A stretch of 64,000 nt of DNA from Paenibacillus sp. NEAU-GSW1 (GCF_009737085.1 NZ_WOVL01000007.1:62001-126000), one strand, 5' to 3'; positions 44,607-54,612 are shown, counted from the first letter of the stretch. Numbers and translations are program-made. Notes: generated by a model from the letters alone, not told the origin.

Positions 44607-47600
44607 ATGGAAGTCATAAATAATATCGACCAACTTCTAGGTGATGATCTAAAGCAATCTATCCGCAAAGGGTCAAAGCTATCGATAGCAGCATCCTGTT
44701 TTTCGATTTACGCTTACGAGGCATTAATGAAAGAATTGAATCAGGTAGATGAAGTGCGATTTATTTTCACTTCACCTACCTTTGTTGCCGATAGCTTCAA
44801 GAAAGAAAAACGTGAGTTCTATATTCCTAAGCTTAATCGCGAGAAGAGCTTGTACGGTACAGAGTTTGAAATCCGACTCAAGAATGAAATGACTCTAAAA
44901 TCAATTGCTAAAGAATGCAGTGAGTGGATTCGAAAGAAAGTCACCTTCAAATCAAACAGTACTTCAGGCACGATGCAAGGAATGGCGAATCTACAGTCCA
45001 CAGATGAATCTGTTACTTATATGCCTGTAGACGGTTTTACCACTGTCGATCTCGGATATGAGAAAGGCAATGCTCTATCCAAGATGGTCAATAAGTTTAA
45101 TGAAGCTCCAATTACCAAAACTTATTTCGATCTTTTTGACCAACTGTGGAACGATAAGAGTAAGCTGGAGGATGTCACTAATCAAGTAGCAGAACACATT
45201 TCTTCGGTCTACAAAGAGAACTCGCCTGAATTCATTTACTACGTCATTCTTTATAACATCTTTAATGAGTTTCTGTCAGATATAACAGAGGACATCTTAC
45301 CGAACGAAGCAACAGGGTTTAAGGAAACGGAGATTTGGAAACGACTATATCATTTTCAGAAAGATGCCGTACTTGGTGCCATTAATAAACTGGAAAAATT
45401 CAATGGATGCATCCTAGCGGACAGCGTCGGCTTGGGCAAAACCTTCACTGCACTTGGGATCATAAAATATTATGAGCTTCGCAACAAGTCTGTGTTGGTA
45501 CTCTGCCCTAAGAAGCTTGGTGATAATTGGCTGACGTACAAGCAAAACGTGACCAACAACATCTTGTATACCGACCGACTGAGGTACGATGTGCTTTATC
45601 ATACCGACATTTCCCGAGACCGAGGGAAGTCAAACGACATCCCTCTTGACCGTCTCAATTGGGGTAACTATGATTTACTTGTAATTGACGAATCACATAA
45701 CTTCCGCAACAACGAGGCGAAGAAGGATAAAGAAACTAGATATCAGAAGTTGATGCGGAAGGTACTGAAAAGTGGAGTCAGAACCAAGGTGCTAATGCTT
45801 TCAGCTACACCAGTAAACAACAAGTTCATGGATCTTAGGAACCAGCTTGCGTTAGCATACGAGGGCAATGCGGAGGAAATCAACAACAAGTTAGGGACGG
45901 AGCGGGGAATAAATGACGTATTCAAACGTGCTCAGTCTTCTTTCAATCAATGGTCTAAGATGGATGCATCCGAACGGACAACTGCTACTCTTCTCGGTAT
46001 GCTTGATTTTGATTTCTTTGAACTGTTAGATAGCCTGACCATTGCTCGTTCACGCAAGCATATTCAAAAGTACTACAAGGCAGAAGAAATTGGCGAGTTC
46101 CCTAAACGGCTGCAACCTATTTCCAAGTTCTGTGATATCACAGACAGAACTGATGTCATTGGGTATAATGATATCTTCATGGAGTTGTCGAGGATCAATC
46201 TGGGCATATACGCTCCTTTCAAATACATCCTTCCTAGCCGCTTGCGGTTCTATGAACAAATATATGACACCAGCGTTAAGGGTGGAAGCGGGAGCTTCAA
46301 ACAGATGGATCGTGAAGGCAGCTTGCAGTTGCTCATGCGGATCAACTTACTCAAGCGTCTGGAAAGCTCGGTGGAGTCATTCAGGTTGACGCTGTCTAAG
46401 ATAATTTCAAAACTAAATCAGACTCTAGGGCAAATAGAATCATTTGAACGAACGAAAAATGCTGATTCAGTTGGTTATACAGACATTGAAGAAACGAATC
46501 TTGACGATGATGATTGGCTGGATGATGAATTCAGCATTGGGAGCACAATCAAGATTAATTTATCAGACATTGACGTTCTTCGGTGGAAAGAAGATTTGAC
46601 GAATGATCGTAATATTCTGTCCGCTCTACATGAGGAGATGCAGAAGGTAACGCCAGAACATGATCAGAAGCTAAATGCGTTGAAGCAAGTAATTGACAAT
46701 AAGATTCAACATCCGATTAACCTTGGAAACCGTAAAGTTATCATATTTAGTGCTTTTACCGACACAGCAACGTACCTGTACACTCACTTATCGGAGTATA
46801 TGAAGACAAAATACAACATCAATACAGCTAAAATCGTTGGAAGCGATGAAAATAAGAACACTGCTGGTTTACGGAATGACATCAGCACACTGCTTACTTG
46901 TTTTTCTCCACGTTCCAAAGAGAAACATTTGACGATGCCGAATGAAAAAGGAGAGATTGACCTTCTAATAGCATCCGACTGTATCTCCGAGGGGCAAAAC
47001 CTGCAAGACTGCGATTATCTAATCAATTATGATATCCACTGGAATCCCGTGCGGATCATTCAACGATTCGGGCGAATCGACCGCATAGGTTCGAAGAACA
47101 AGGCCATCCAACTTGTGAACTTCTGGCCGAATATGACGCTCGATGAGTATATCCAACTTAAGCAACGGGTTGAGAATCGAATGGTCATCATGGACATGAC
47201 AGCTACCGGTGACGATAATGTGTTGTTTAATCAATCCAGTGACTTGGAGTACCGTAAACAGCAGCTGCACCGACTACAGGAGGAAGTTGTTGATCTGGAT
47301 GACATGAACACTGGTGTTTCGATCACCGATCTCGGGTTGAACGATTTCCGAATGGATCTCGTGAACTACGTCAAAGAGAACGGCGAGATGGAAACTGTAC
47401 CAAGTGGGTTGCATACCGTTGTTCTAACTGATGCAGACAAAGGCATTCATCAACCAGGAGTCATCTTTATTCTTCGGAATATCAACGATGAACTTAATCC
47501 CGATCAACAGAACAGACTGCATCCATTCTACCTCGTCTATATGAGTGACGACGGCGATGTTGTTACTAATCATTTAGATGTTAAGAAGACGCTGGATATC

Positions 47601-47864
47601 CTTAGAGCTCTTTGTAGAGGGCAGTCGGAACCGATCGTTGAGGCTTGTCAAATCTTTAATAAGGAGACGAAAGACGGTAAGAAAATGGGGCAGTATTCGA
47701 TGCTGTTGGAAGAAACGATCCGTTCAATCGTGCAAGTGAAAGAAGAAAGTGATCTTGACAGTTTGTTCAGTTCGGGTGGAACGACGGCATTGATCGATTC
47801 GATCAAAGGGCTTGAGGACTTTGAACTCATCACCTTTGTCGTTATTCGGCAGGCGGGTGCATGA
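44607..47864 (+). CDS. SNF2-family helicase with N-terminal PLD-like domain
   Basis: A 1085-residue protein from an ATG with GAGGTGA upstream. The N-terminal 200 residues resemble the phospholipase-D-like domain of such helicases, but no HxKxxxxD signature is visible. The motor has Walker A ADSVGLGKTFT (about 270-280), the DESH box VIDESHNFRN (about 361), MLSATPVNNK, and in the second lobe SEGQNLQDCDYLINYD and RIIQRFGRIDRIGS. DNA translocation is likely. Its stop overlaps the DUF4391 gene, and the module leads into a methyltransferase and Res gene. AT content rises sharply from here. Confidence 0.88.
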   Translation: MEVINNIDQLLGDDLKQSIRKGSKLSIAASCFSIYAYEALMKELNQVDEVRFIFTSPTFVADSFKKEKREFYIPKLNREKSLYGTEFEIRLKNEMTLKSIAKECSEWIRKKVTFKSNSTSGTMQGMANLQSTDESVTYMPVDGFTTVDLGYEKGNALSKMVNKFNEAPITKTYFDLFDQLWNDKSKLEDVTNQVAEHISSVYKENSPEFIYYVILYNIFNEFLSDITEDILPNEATGFKETEIWKRLYHFQKDAVLGAINKLEKFNGCILADSVGLGKTFTALGIIKYYELRNKSVLVLCPKKLGDNWLTYKQNVTNNILYTDRLRYDVLYHTDISRDRGKSNDIPLDRLNWGNYDLLVIDESHNFRNNEAKKDKETRYQKLMRKVLKSGVRTKVLMLSATPVNNKFMDLRNQLALAYEGNAEEINNKLGTERGINDVFKRAQSSFNQWSKMDASERTTATLLGMLDFDFFELLDSLTIARSRKHIQKYYKAEEIGEFPKRLQPISKFCDITDRTDVIGYNDIFMELSRINLGIYAPFKYILPSRLRFYEQIYDTSVKGGSGSFKQMDREGSLQLLMRINLLKRLESSVESFRLTLSKIISKLNQTLGQIESFERTKNADSVGYTDIEETNLDDDDWLDDEFSIGSTIKINLSDIDVLRWKEDLTNDRNILSALHEEMQKVTPEHDQKLNALKQVIDNKIQHPINLGNRKVIIFSAFTDTATYLYTHLSEYMKTKYNINTAKIVGSDENKNTAGLRNDISTLLTCFSPRSKEKHLTMPNEKGEIDLLIASDCISEGQNLQDCDYLINYDIHWNPVRIIQRFGRIDRIGSKNKAIQLVNFWPNMTLDEYIQLKQRVENRMVIMDMTATGDDNVLFNQSSDLEYRKQQLHRLQEEVVDLDDMNTGVSITDLGLNDFRMDLVNYVKENGEMETVPSGLHTVVLTDADKGIHQPGVIFILRNINDELNPDQQNRLHPFYLVYMSDDGDVVTNHLDVKKTLDILRALCRGQSEPIVEACQIFNKETKDGKKMGQYSMLLEETIRSIVQVKEESDLDSLFSSGGTTALIDSIKGLEDFELITFVVIRQAGA

Positions 47865-48517
47865 TGTTTCAATTGCCGTCAAGTACGTTGGTTAACCGTA
47901 AGATACCAAAGAACAAATTCTATGAGAAACTGCAAGCGAATCACAATTTGAAAGGGCTATTTACCAATCAAGTTGAATCAATTGTCTGGAAGCATAAGTT
48001 GTCCAAAGAGACGATTCGCTTGGAGCCCAAGGATGACATTGAAGAAGTTCAAGTGTTCGAGATCCAACTAAAGGAGCAGTCCTACTCTCTTGATCTGCTA
48101 CGTAGTATCGATAAGGCGATCCCATATCCAATATTGTATGTGTTAATGTATGAGGGTCAGACAAGGCTGGCTATTGCCTACAAGGAGCGTAAACAGGCGG
48201 ACGACAATCATTCAGTAGTACGTTCTTACCATGAATCCGAATGGCAGCTGGAAGGGGAATGCAAGCTGGATTTTCTTCACGGTCTTGATTTAAAAGCTGT
48301 TTATGAGAATATCATCCGCCTGTTGCTTCCATTCCAGTCAAAGCCAGAATTTGACTTGACGTCTGTTCTGGAGCGGCAAGCACGTATAGACAAGTTGGTA
48401 AAAGAATGCCAAAGGCTCGAATCAAAAATCCGCAGCGAAAAACAATTCAATCTTAAAGTCGAATTAAACATGGAGTTGCAGCGAAAGAGAAAAGAACTAA
48501 ATCAATTACTCGAATAA
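47861..48517 (+). CDS. DUF4391-domain protein
   Basis: A 218-residue protein beginning MMFQLPSSTLVNRKIPKNKF, typical of DUF4391. The family is found beside SNF2-like helicases and type III-like methyltransferases in defence loci, where it is presumed to be an accessory subunit. A C-terminal coiled coil (about 170-218, rich in Lys, Glu, Arg and Leu) may mediate assembly. The ATGA overlap with the helicase gene argues for coupled translation. Confidence 0.85.
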   Translation: MMFQLPSSTLVNRKIPKNKFYEKLQANHNLKGLFTNQVESIVWKHKLSKETIRLEPKDDIEEVQVFEIQLKEQSYSLDLLRSIDKAIPYPILYVLMYEGQTRLAIAYKERKQADDNHSVVRSYHESEWQLEGECKLDFLHGLDLKAVYENIIRLLLPFQSKPEFDLTSVLERQARIDKLVKECQRLESKIRSEKQFNLKVELNMELQRKRKELNQLLE

Positions 48518-48529
48518 TATTTGTTGGAG

Positions 48530-48557
48530 GCCTGCTCACCCGAGCAGGCTTTTTTTA
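48530..48557 (+). terminator. terminator after the DUF4391 gene
   Basis: GCCTGCTC (48530-48537) pairs with GAGCAGGC (48542-48549), followed by seven T. Confidence 0.92.
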
Positions 48558-48598
48558 ATATAAGAAAGTATAAGTTTCTCCTTATACTAGGCTTATAT
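48558..48598. promoter_or_regulatory. nested TATAAG dyads near the 3' end of the XRE gene
   Basis: ATATAAG (48558-48564) and AGTATAAG (48567-48574) are mirrored exactly by CTTATACT (48581-48588) and CTTATAT (48592-48598). The half-sites resemble the TATAAG parts of the dyad in front of the XRE and methyltransferase genes. It is either a second regulator site or an RNA hairpin. Confidence 0.5.
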
Positions 48599-48608
48599 TT
48601 CAACACGA

Positions 48609-48657
48609 AATGAAGCTCTGCCTCCAAAGGACGGCGTAGCCGTTTCTGCTGGGGCTT
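48609..48657 (-). terminator. terminator-like hairpin of the XRE gene
   Basis: On the minus strand an interrupted stem (AAGCCCCAGC towards GGCAGAGCTT, with CGGC/GCCG inside) lies just after the XRE stop. The T-run is weak. Confidence 0.45.
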
Positions 48658-48662
48658 GTTGT

Positions 48663-49028
48663 TTACTTCTTCGAATCGAGTGTCCCAAAGAAGTCCTTCG
48701 ATGTTCGGATTACGTATTCAATTTCATCTAATCCTCTCTCCAGCAACATATGTTTATAGGCTTCGACTACTTGCTGTTTCTGCTCATAATCAAGAGGGTC
48801 TTGATATTTACCAAAGTCAAATAATTCGTAGGGCGTGATTTCCAGAGCATTCATTACAACTTCGAGCGTTTCGAGTGTGATGTTTTCTTTCCCGGTCTCT
48901 ATTCGGGATATTCTTGCTTTATTATATCCCTCTCTACCCGTTCGTTCAGCAACATGATCTTGGGTTAAGTTTTTATTATCACGAATTAAACGGATTTGTC
49001 TTCCGATTAACTTGCTTAATTCAGACAT
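48663..49028 (-). CDS. XRE-family helix-turn-helix regulator (controller of the RM locus)
   Basis: A 121-residue protein starting at the minus-strand ATG at 49028, with AGAGGTGAG upstream (a GTG at 49034 is possible). The helix-turn-helix (about 5-65) has LIRDNKNLTQDHVAER, ARISRIETGKENITLETL and ALEITPYELF. The C-terminal 50 residues are charged and helical. It is divergent from the methyltransferase gene, the usual position of a controller protein that times methyltransferase and nuclease synthesis. Confidence 0.88.
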   Translation of the reverse strand: MSELSKLIGRQIRLIRDNKNLTQDHVAERTGREGYNKARISRIETGKENITLETLEVVMNALEITPYELFDFGKYQDPLDYEQKQQVVEAYKHMLLERGLDEIEYVIRTSKDFFGTLDSKK

Positions 49029-49092
49029 GGTCACTCACCTCTTACTATCGAGGGTAGTGAATTTCCAAGGAAAAATAGATACTATAATAAAT

Positions 49093-49129
49093 AAACTTTA
49101 TTCTATAAGTTTCAATATAATGATACAAT
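49093..49129. promoter_or_regulatory. divergent promoter region with operator-like dyad
   Basis: AAACTT-N8-AAGTTT (49093-49112) lies between the XRE and methyltransferase genes. TATAAT (49116-49121) and TACAAT (49124-49129) are candidate -10 boxes for the methyltransferase gene; TTGAAA (complement of 49111-49116) could be the -35 of the XRE gene. Overlap of a dyad with both promoters suggests autoregulation by the XRE protein. Confidence 0.5.
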
Positions 49130-49162
49130 TCTCTTAGGTATCGATAGAATCGGGGGAAGAGT

Positions 49163-51076
49163 ATGAGGAAAATGTCAATGATGTCGTTAAATAAGGTTGA
49201 AAACAACATTGAACAGCTGGCCCTATTATTTCCAAATGTTATGACTGAAGCATTTGATAGCGAAGGTCGAATTAAGAGAGCCATTGATTTTGATTTATTG
49301 AAGCAGGAGCTGTCAGACTTTCTTGTTGAAGGTGAGAAAGAACGGTATCAATTGACTTGGCCAGGGAAGAGGGAGGCTATTCTTAACGCTAATAGTTCAA
49401 GTGATAAGACATTGAGACCTGTAAAAGACGATAGTGTGGATTGGGAAAGTACCCAAAATATATATATTGAAGGCGATAATTCAAATGTATTGAAGTTACT
49501 ACAGGAGTCTTACCTTAACAAAGTTAAATGTATTTACATTGATCCGCCATATAATACCGGAAAAGATTTTATCTATAGAGATGATTTCAAATCATCATCT
49601 ATTACCTATTTAACCAATTCGGGGCAGGTAGATGATGAAGGAAATAGAATGGTGCAAAACACCGAAACAAATGGAAGATATCACAGTGATTGGTTAACCA
49701 TGATGTATTCACGGCTTAAAGTATCAAAAAATCTACTGAGAGAGGATGGTCTCATTTTCATCAGCATCGATGAAAGCGAACATCCAAGGTTACGACTTGT
49801 ATGTGATGAGATATTTGGCGTTCATAATCATATAGCTGACTTAGTATGGCAAAATAAGAAAGGTGGAGGAAATGATTCCAAGCACATTGCTGTCGAGCAT
49901 GAATACATTCTTGTGTATAGTAAAAACAAGGAACTTGTAGATGAATTTTATGAAGTTTACTCCGAAGATTATTTGAAGCGATATAAGGAGGAAGACTCTC
50001 ACGGGAAATATTATTGGGATACTTTTAAAAGGAAATCAGGGAAACAATATTATCCTATAACTTGTCCAGACGGTTTTGTTCTTGAATTTGATAATAATGG
50101 AAATCCAATCAGCTGGCTGAGATCTGAAAAAAGATTCTTGGAGGATCTTAAACAAGAAGAGGCAAGGATCATCAAGGTAGGGGATAATTGGTCTGTTCAA
50201 TTTAAACAGCGATTGCCGAAAGGTAAAACGCCGAGAAGCATTTATAAGACTAATGGTCTGATTGAGGATTATGGTACAACTAGCGATGGTAGCACTGACT
50301 TATTGGCGTTATTTGGAAAGGATGTCTTTTCTAATCCCAAGCCGGTCAGTTTATTAAGGCATTTATTAGGTTTTGGTCTTGGTTCTGAGGATGTTGTGCT
50401 CGATTTTTTCTCAGGTTCGGGAACAATGGCGCAAGCAGTCATGGAACTTAATGCAGAGGATAAAGGGAATCGGAAATATATATTAGTTCAGCTACCTGAA
50501 GATATCAACACTATGTATAATACGGCTGAACAAAATAGAAAAATGATTTTCAAAAATGCGTTAGATATCATCCATGAATTAAACTGCCCTCCGTACTTGA
50601 CAGAGCTCGGCAAAGAACGCATTCGTCGTGCCGCCAAAAAGATCAAACAAGAAACGGGAGTAGACATCGATTACGGCTTCCGTGTATACCGCGTTGATTC
50701 CAGTAACATGAAAGATGTATATTACACGCCAGACAAGCTAGGCCAGCTTAACTTGGATGATGTGTCATCTAACATTAAAGAAGATCGTACCGCTGAGGAT
50801 TTGCTGATCCAAGTAATGCTGGAATGCGGTTTGGAACTTTCATTGCCGATGGAATCTAGAGAGATAGAGGGTAAGGCTGTTCATTATGTGGCTGGCAATT
50901 CCTTAATTGCTTGTTTTGATGAAAATGTAACAGATTCGGTCATTAGAAACATCGCAGCGGATCAACCGCTTCGAGTTATTTTCCGCGATAGCTCATTCAG
51001 GGATGATTCCGCACGGATTAATGTCGAAGAACTTTTCAAGCTACTCTCCCCAAGCACTGAAATTCAAGTGCTGTAA
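49163..51076 (+). CDS. type III-like site-specific DNA methyltransferase (Mod)
   Basis: A 637-residue beta-class adenine methyltransferase: DPPYNTG at about 127-133 comes before the SAM-binding DFFSGSGTMAQ at about 413-420. The target recognition region lies between them (about 215-340). The C-terminal 150 residues (YGFRVYRVDSSN and after) are the Mod-specific extension that binds Res. The ATG at 49163 has GGGGGA upstream. It is followed 12 bases later by the Res gene. The recognition sequence cannot be inferred. Confidence 0.92.
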   Translation: MRKMSMMSLNKVENNIEQLALLFPNVMTEAFDSEGRIKRAIDFDLLKQELSDFLVEGEKERYQLTWPGKREAILNANSSSDKTLRPVKDDSVDWESTQNIYIEGDNSNVLKLLQESYLNKVKCIYIDPPYNTGKDFIYRDDFKSSSITYLTNSGQVDDEGNRMVQNTETNGRYHSDWLTMMYSRLKVSKNLLREDGLIFISIDESEHPRLRLVCDEIFGVHNHIADLVWQNKKGGGNDSKHIAVEHEYILVYSKNKELVDEFYEVYSEDYLKRYKEEDSHGKYYWDTFKRKSGKQYYPITCPDGFVLEFDNNGNPISWLRSEKRFLEDLKQEEARIIKVGDNWSVQFKQRLPKGKTPRSIYKTNGLIEDYGTTSDGSTDLLALFGKDVFSNPKPVSLLRHLLGFGLGSEDVVLDFFSGSGTMAQAVMELNAEDKGNRKYILVQLPEDINTMYNTAEQNRKMIFKNALDIIHELNCPPYLTELGKERIRRAAKKIKQETGVDIDYGFRVYRVDSSNMKDVYYTPDKLGQLNLDDVSSNIKEDRTAEDLLIQVMLECGLELSLPMESREIEGKAVHYVAGNSLIACFDENVTDSVIRNIAADQPLRVIFRDSSFRDDSARINVEELFKLLSPSTEIQVL

Positions 51077-51088
51077 GGAGGGGCAACG

Positions 51089-54000
51089 ATGAAAATTAAA
51101 TTCAAACACCAGCAGTTCCAGGCAGATGCCGTTAAAAGTATTATTGATGTATTCGCAGGACAACCAAACGATACCTCTCGTTTTACCCTTGATAAAGGGC
51201 GGCGTCAGAAAACTGAGTATGTAGGAGATTTATTTCAATCAACTACAAGTAATGAATCAGAATATGGATTCAAGAACAATCCCATAAAGCTAATTGATCA
51301 AGAAGTGCTGAGTAATATTCAATCGACACAACGCGAAAATGGATTGAAATTATCAGAACGACTTGAAGGTAAATTCAACTTGACCATTGAGATGGAGACC
51401 GGTACGGGTAAGACATACACCTATATTCGCTCGATGTTTGAGCTTTATAAGAAATATGGATGGAGCAAATTCATCATCGTAGTCCCTTCTATTGCGATCC
51501 GGGAAGGTGTGCTCAAGACGTTCCAGATTACCGAAGACCACTTTATGGCCGAGTATGGCTCAAAGGCTCGTTATTTCGTTTACAACTCGAAGCAATTGCA
51601 CCACATCGAGCAGTTTGCCAGCGATGCTGGGATTAATGTCATGATAATTAACTCTCAGGCGTTCGCAGCGAGAGGTCAGGATGCAAGAAGAATTTATATG
51701 GAATTGGACGACTTTAACTCTCGACGCCCAATCGATGTTATTGCCAGTACGAATCCGATCCTGATCATTGACGAGCCGCAATCGGTGGAAGGTCAGAAGA
51801 CCAAGGATTCGCTAAAGTTGTTTAAACCGTTGTTTACTTTGCGATATTCGGCCACTCATAAAGAGGACTATAACAAAGTCTATCGCCTCGATGCTCTGGA
51901 TGCGTACAATATGAAGCTGGTTAAAAAAATCAGTGTTAAAGGTATCTCGGTTAAAGGAACGAGCGGAACCAACAGCTATGTATATCTCGAAGGCATTGAT
52001 ATCAGCGATAAGCATGCACCCATAGCCCGACTTGAGTACGAAATGAAAACAAAATCCGGTTTAAGTAAAGTTTCCAAGAAAAGAGTAACCGGTGATGACC
52101 TCTATCAATTGTCCGAAAATCTGGAGCAATATAAAGGATACAAGATTTCTGAGATCAACGGACAGAATAACAGTATAAGCTTCACCAATGGCGTTACTTT
52201 ATACGGAGGAGACGTACAGGGAGATGTCAGTGAGAATCACTTCCGCCGAATTCAAATTCGGGAGACGATCAAGTCACACTTTGAGAAGGAGCGGGTCCTT
52301 TTCCATAAAGGAATCAAGGTGCTTTCTCTTTTCTTCATCGATGAAGTCGCGAAGTACCGGCAATATGATAAAGACAGCACAGAACTGAACGGAGTTTATG
52401 CTGACATTTTTGAAGAAGAATATATGGAACTACTAAATGAACAGCTTTCGTTGTTTGCAGATGACCCCTATATTCAGTATCTGAATTCAATTCAAGTACG
52501 CGGGACACATAAAGGGTATTTTTCTATCGACAAGAAGAACAGCCGATTTGTTGATTCGAAAGTATCTGCTAAGGAAACCGATTCAGATGACGCAGACGCT
52601 TACGATTTGATCATGAGGGATAAGGAGCGTCTTCTCAGCTTCGAGGAACCGACCCGGTTCATTTTCTCCCACTCGGCTTTGAAAGAAGGCTGGGACAATC
52701 CTAACGTATTCCAGATTTGCACACTAAAGCACAGCGACTCAACAATCAAGAAACGGCAGGAAGTCGGACGTGGACTAAGATTGTGTGTAAATCAGCATGG
52801 CGAACGCATAGATACCAGCATACCAGGCATTGATGTTCATGAGATCAACTCATTAACTGTCATTGCCAGCGAGTCCTATGAGCAATTCGCTAAACAGCTG
52901 CAAAACGAAATTGCAGCTACATTATCGGATCGTCCACGCAAAGCGGATACTGGGTTCTTCCTGGACAAAGTACTTACCAATGCACGCGGCGAGCAATTAA
53001 AAATCGACGAGAGACTAGCAAGCAAGCTACAATTTGCTTTTATAAAGAATGGCTATGTCGATGACGACTTCCATTTGACCGATGGTTACTTCGCCGCAGT
53101 AGAAGAGCAGAATGTCAAGCTGCCTGATGGGCTGAGTGCATATCAAGAACCACTTATCGAGTTGGTCAAATCCATATACGTTGAAGGTAAGTCGGATATG
53201 ACGAATGATGATCGGAAAAACACGATTTCAGCTATCACCGTTAACAACAACTTTCACAAGCAAGAGTTCAAGGAATTGTGGGACCGAATAAACAAAAGAT
53301 CTGTTTATACGGTTCAGTTCAACTCTGAAGAACTAGTTCGTAAATGTGTTTTGGCCTTAGATATGAACTTGCAGGTGCCCTCCATCCGTTACTCCATTAA
53401 ACATGGGGAAATGAATAATATTGAGTCTCGAGAACAACTTAAGCAAGGCGAGTCATTTGTAACACGAGAGACTCAAACCGAGTATGTGCACGGTGCGGCA
53501 ACATCAAAGATCAAGTACGACTTAATCGGAAAGCTGATGGATGAAACAAAACTGACAAGAAAAACGATTGTCGCCATCATGAAAGGCATTAAACAATCTA
53601 CTTTCATGTTATTCCAGAAAAATCCCGAGGAGTTTATTATCCGGACATCTAGACTGATCAATGAGCAAAAGGCTACGACCATCATCGAGTCCATCACTTA
53701 CGATGTAATCAACGATACGTTCCATACGGATGTGTTCACGAAGAACACGCTGAAGGGGCAGCTTGGTCAAAATGCGATTGCCGTTGAAAAGCACATCTAT
53801 GACTATGTGGTGACGGATTCCAAGATCGAGCGGGCATTCGCGAAAGAGCTGGATACGAGCAACGAAGTGCACGTTTATGCCAAGCTGCCGCGTGGGTTCT
53901 ACATCCCGACTCCAGTCGGCGAATACAATCCGGACTGGGCTATTGTATTTAAAGAAGGCGGCATCAAGCACATTTACTTTATTGCTGAGACGAAAGGCTC

Positions 54001-54142
54001 TTTGGACTCAATGGAGCTGCGTGAAATCGAGAAGGCGAAGATTGAATGTGCACGACGGCATTTTGCCAAGCTCAACTCTGACCAATTGAAGTACGACGTT
54101 GTTAACAACTACGAGAAGTTATTGGAGATTGTGAAAGGATAG
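51089..54142 (+). CDS. type III-like restriction enzyme Res subunit
   Basis: A 1017-residue superfamily 2 helicase-nuclease. Walker A METGTGKTYTY (about 103-111), DEAD-like LIIDEPQSVEG (about 226), RYSATHKE, and motif VI-like KKRQEVGRGLRLC mark the motor. The C-terminal PD-(D/E)XK nuclease is seen in YNPDWAIVFKEGG and FIAETKGS (about 946-970). It would cleave DNA after translocation with Mod. An AGGAGGGG ribosome site precedes the ATG. Length is normal for the family and all key residues are present. Confidence 0.92.
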   Translation: MKIKFKHQQFQADAVKSIIDVFAGQPNDTSRFTLDKGRRQKTEYVGDLFQSTTSNESEYGFKNNPIKLIDQEVLSNIQSTQRENGLKLSERLEGKFNLTIEMETGTGKTYTYIRSMFELYKKYGWSKFIIVVPSIAIREGVLKTFQITEDHFMAEYGSKARYFVYNSKQLHHIEQFASDAGINVMIINSQAFAARGQDARRIYMELDDFNSRRPIDVIASTNPILIIDEPQSVEGQKTKDSLKLFKPLFTLRYSATHKEDYNKVYRLDALDAYNMKLVKKISVKGISVKGTSGTNSYVYLEGIDISDKHAPIARLEYEMKTKSGLSKVSKKRVTGDDLYQLSENLEQYKGYKISEINGQNNSISFTNGVTLYGGDVQGDVSENHFRRIQIRETIKSHFEKERVLFHKGIKVLSLFFIDEVAKYRQYDKDSTELNGVYADIFEEEYMELLNEQLSLFADDPYIQYLNSIQVRGTHKGYFSIDKKNSRFVDSKVSAKETDSDDADAYDLIMRDKERLLSFEEPTRFIFSHSALKEGWDNPNVFQICTLKHSDSTIKKRQEVGRGLRLCVNQHGERIDTSIPGIDVHEINSLTVIASESYEQFAKQLQNEIAATLSDRPRKADTGFFLDKVLTNARGEQLKIDERLASKLQFAFIKNGYVDDDFHLTDGYFAAVEEQNVKLPDGLSAYQEPLIELVKSIYVEGKSDMTNDDRKNTISAITVNNNFHKQEFKELWDRINKRSVYTVQFNSEELVRKCVLALDMNLQVPSIRYSIKHGEMNNIESREQLKQGESFVTRETQTEYVHGAATSKIKYDLIGKLMDETKLTRKTIVAIMKGIKQSTFMLFQKNPEEFIIRTSRLINEQKATTIIESITYDVINDTFHTDVFTKNTLKGQLGQNAIAVEKHIYDYVVTDSKIERAFAKELDTSNEVHVYAKLPRGFYIPTPVGEYNPDWAIVFKEGGIKHIYFIAETKGSLDSMELREIEKAKIECARRHFAKLNSDQLKYDVVNNYEKLLEIVKG

Positions 54143-54180
54143 TAGTCTCCTGAAAAAAAGAATTGCTTCATCCAAACATC

Positions 54181-54218
54181 AGTTCCCTGACAGCCTATTG
54201 TCGGGGAACTTTGTTATT
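54181..54218 (+). terminator. terminator after the Res gene
   Basis: AGTTCCCTGACA pairs with TGTCGGGGAACT (one T-G pair) around GCCTAT, followed by TTGTTATT. Confidence 0.85.
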
Positions 54219-54314
54219 GTAAAGGCAGTAATGAGAAGGAATATGTTGGATGATAACGAAAATATAGTATGTTAGTTCTGAATCAAAAGTCATATAAATG
54301 GGGGTGCTTAAGGC

Positions 54315-54599
54315 ATGGGCACTAATTCGAAAGAAGCAGTGAGAATGAGACTTACTCAGATTTTTAAGTATCTGCAGGCATTAAATCAAATCAAAAATCC
54401 GGTTAAAAAATCGATAGATGATCAACGTTGGAAGCTTTGGGTATCTGAACTGCCCAAGCATGAGGATATTGAATGTCGATTTTTAGAACTGGGTAGAGAA
54501 CCTGATGCAGAAGATTCGTTGGATATCTTGCTCAAGGTAAGAAGGCCGGCTTTAACTCAATGTCCCGAACCTCCTGAGCTTATTGATGTGGCAACATAA
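54315..54599 (+). CDS. hypothetical protein, possibly the N-terminal fragment of a large helicase
   Basis: A 94-residue protein from an ATG with GGGGGTGC-type sequence upstream. The stretch LTQIFKYLQALNQIKNPVKK with RRPALTQCPEPPELI resembles, as I recall, the first 100 residues of large AAA/superfamily 1 helicases found in defence islands. Here the frame stops at 54599, so it is either a small gene or a truncated head. Confidence 0.45.
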   Translation: MGTNSKEAVRMRLTQIFKYLQALNQIKNPVKKSIDDQRWKLWVSELPKHEDIECRFLELGREPDAEDSLDILLKVRRPALTQCPEPPELIDVAT

Positions 54600-54612
54600 A
54601 GGATATATTCGA

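Noticed and set aside
44607..45200. Active phospholipase D nuclease in the N-terminus of the SNF2 helicase
   Set aside because: Only a general resemblance to PLD-like heads is seen; no HxKxxxxD motif could be found, so no nuclease activity is claimed.
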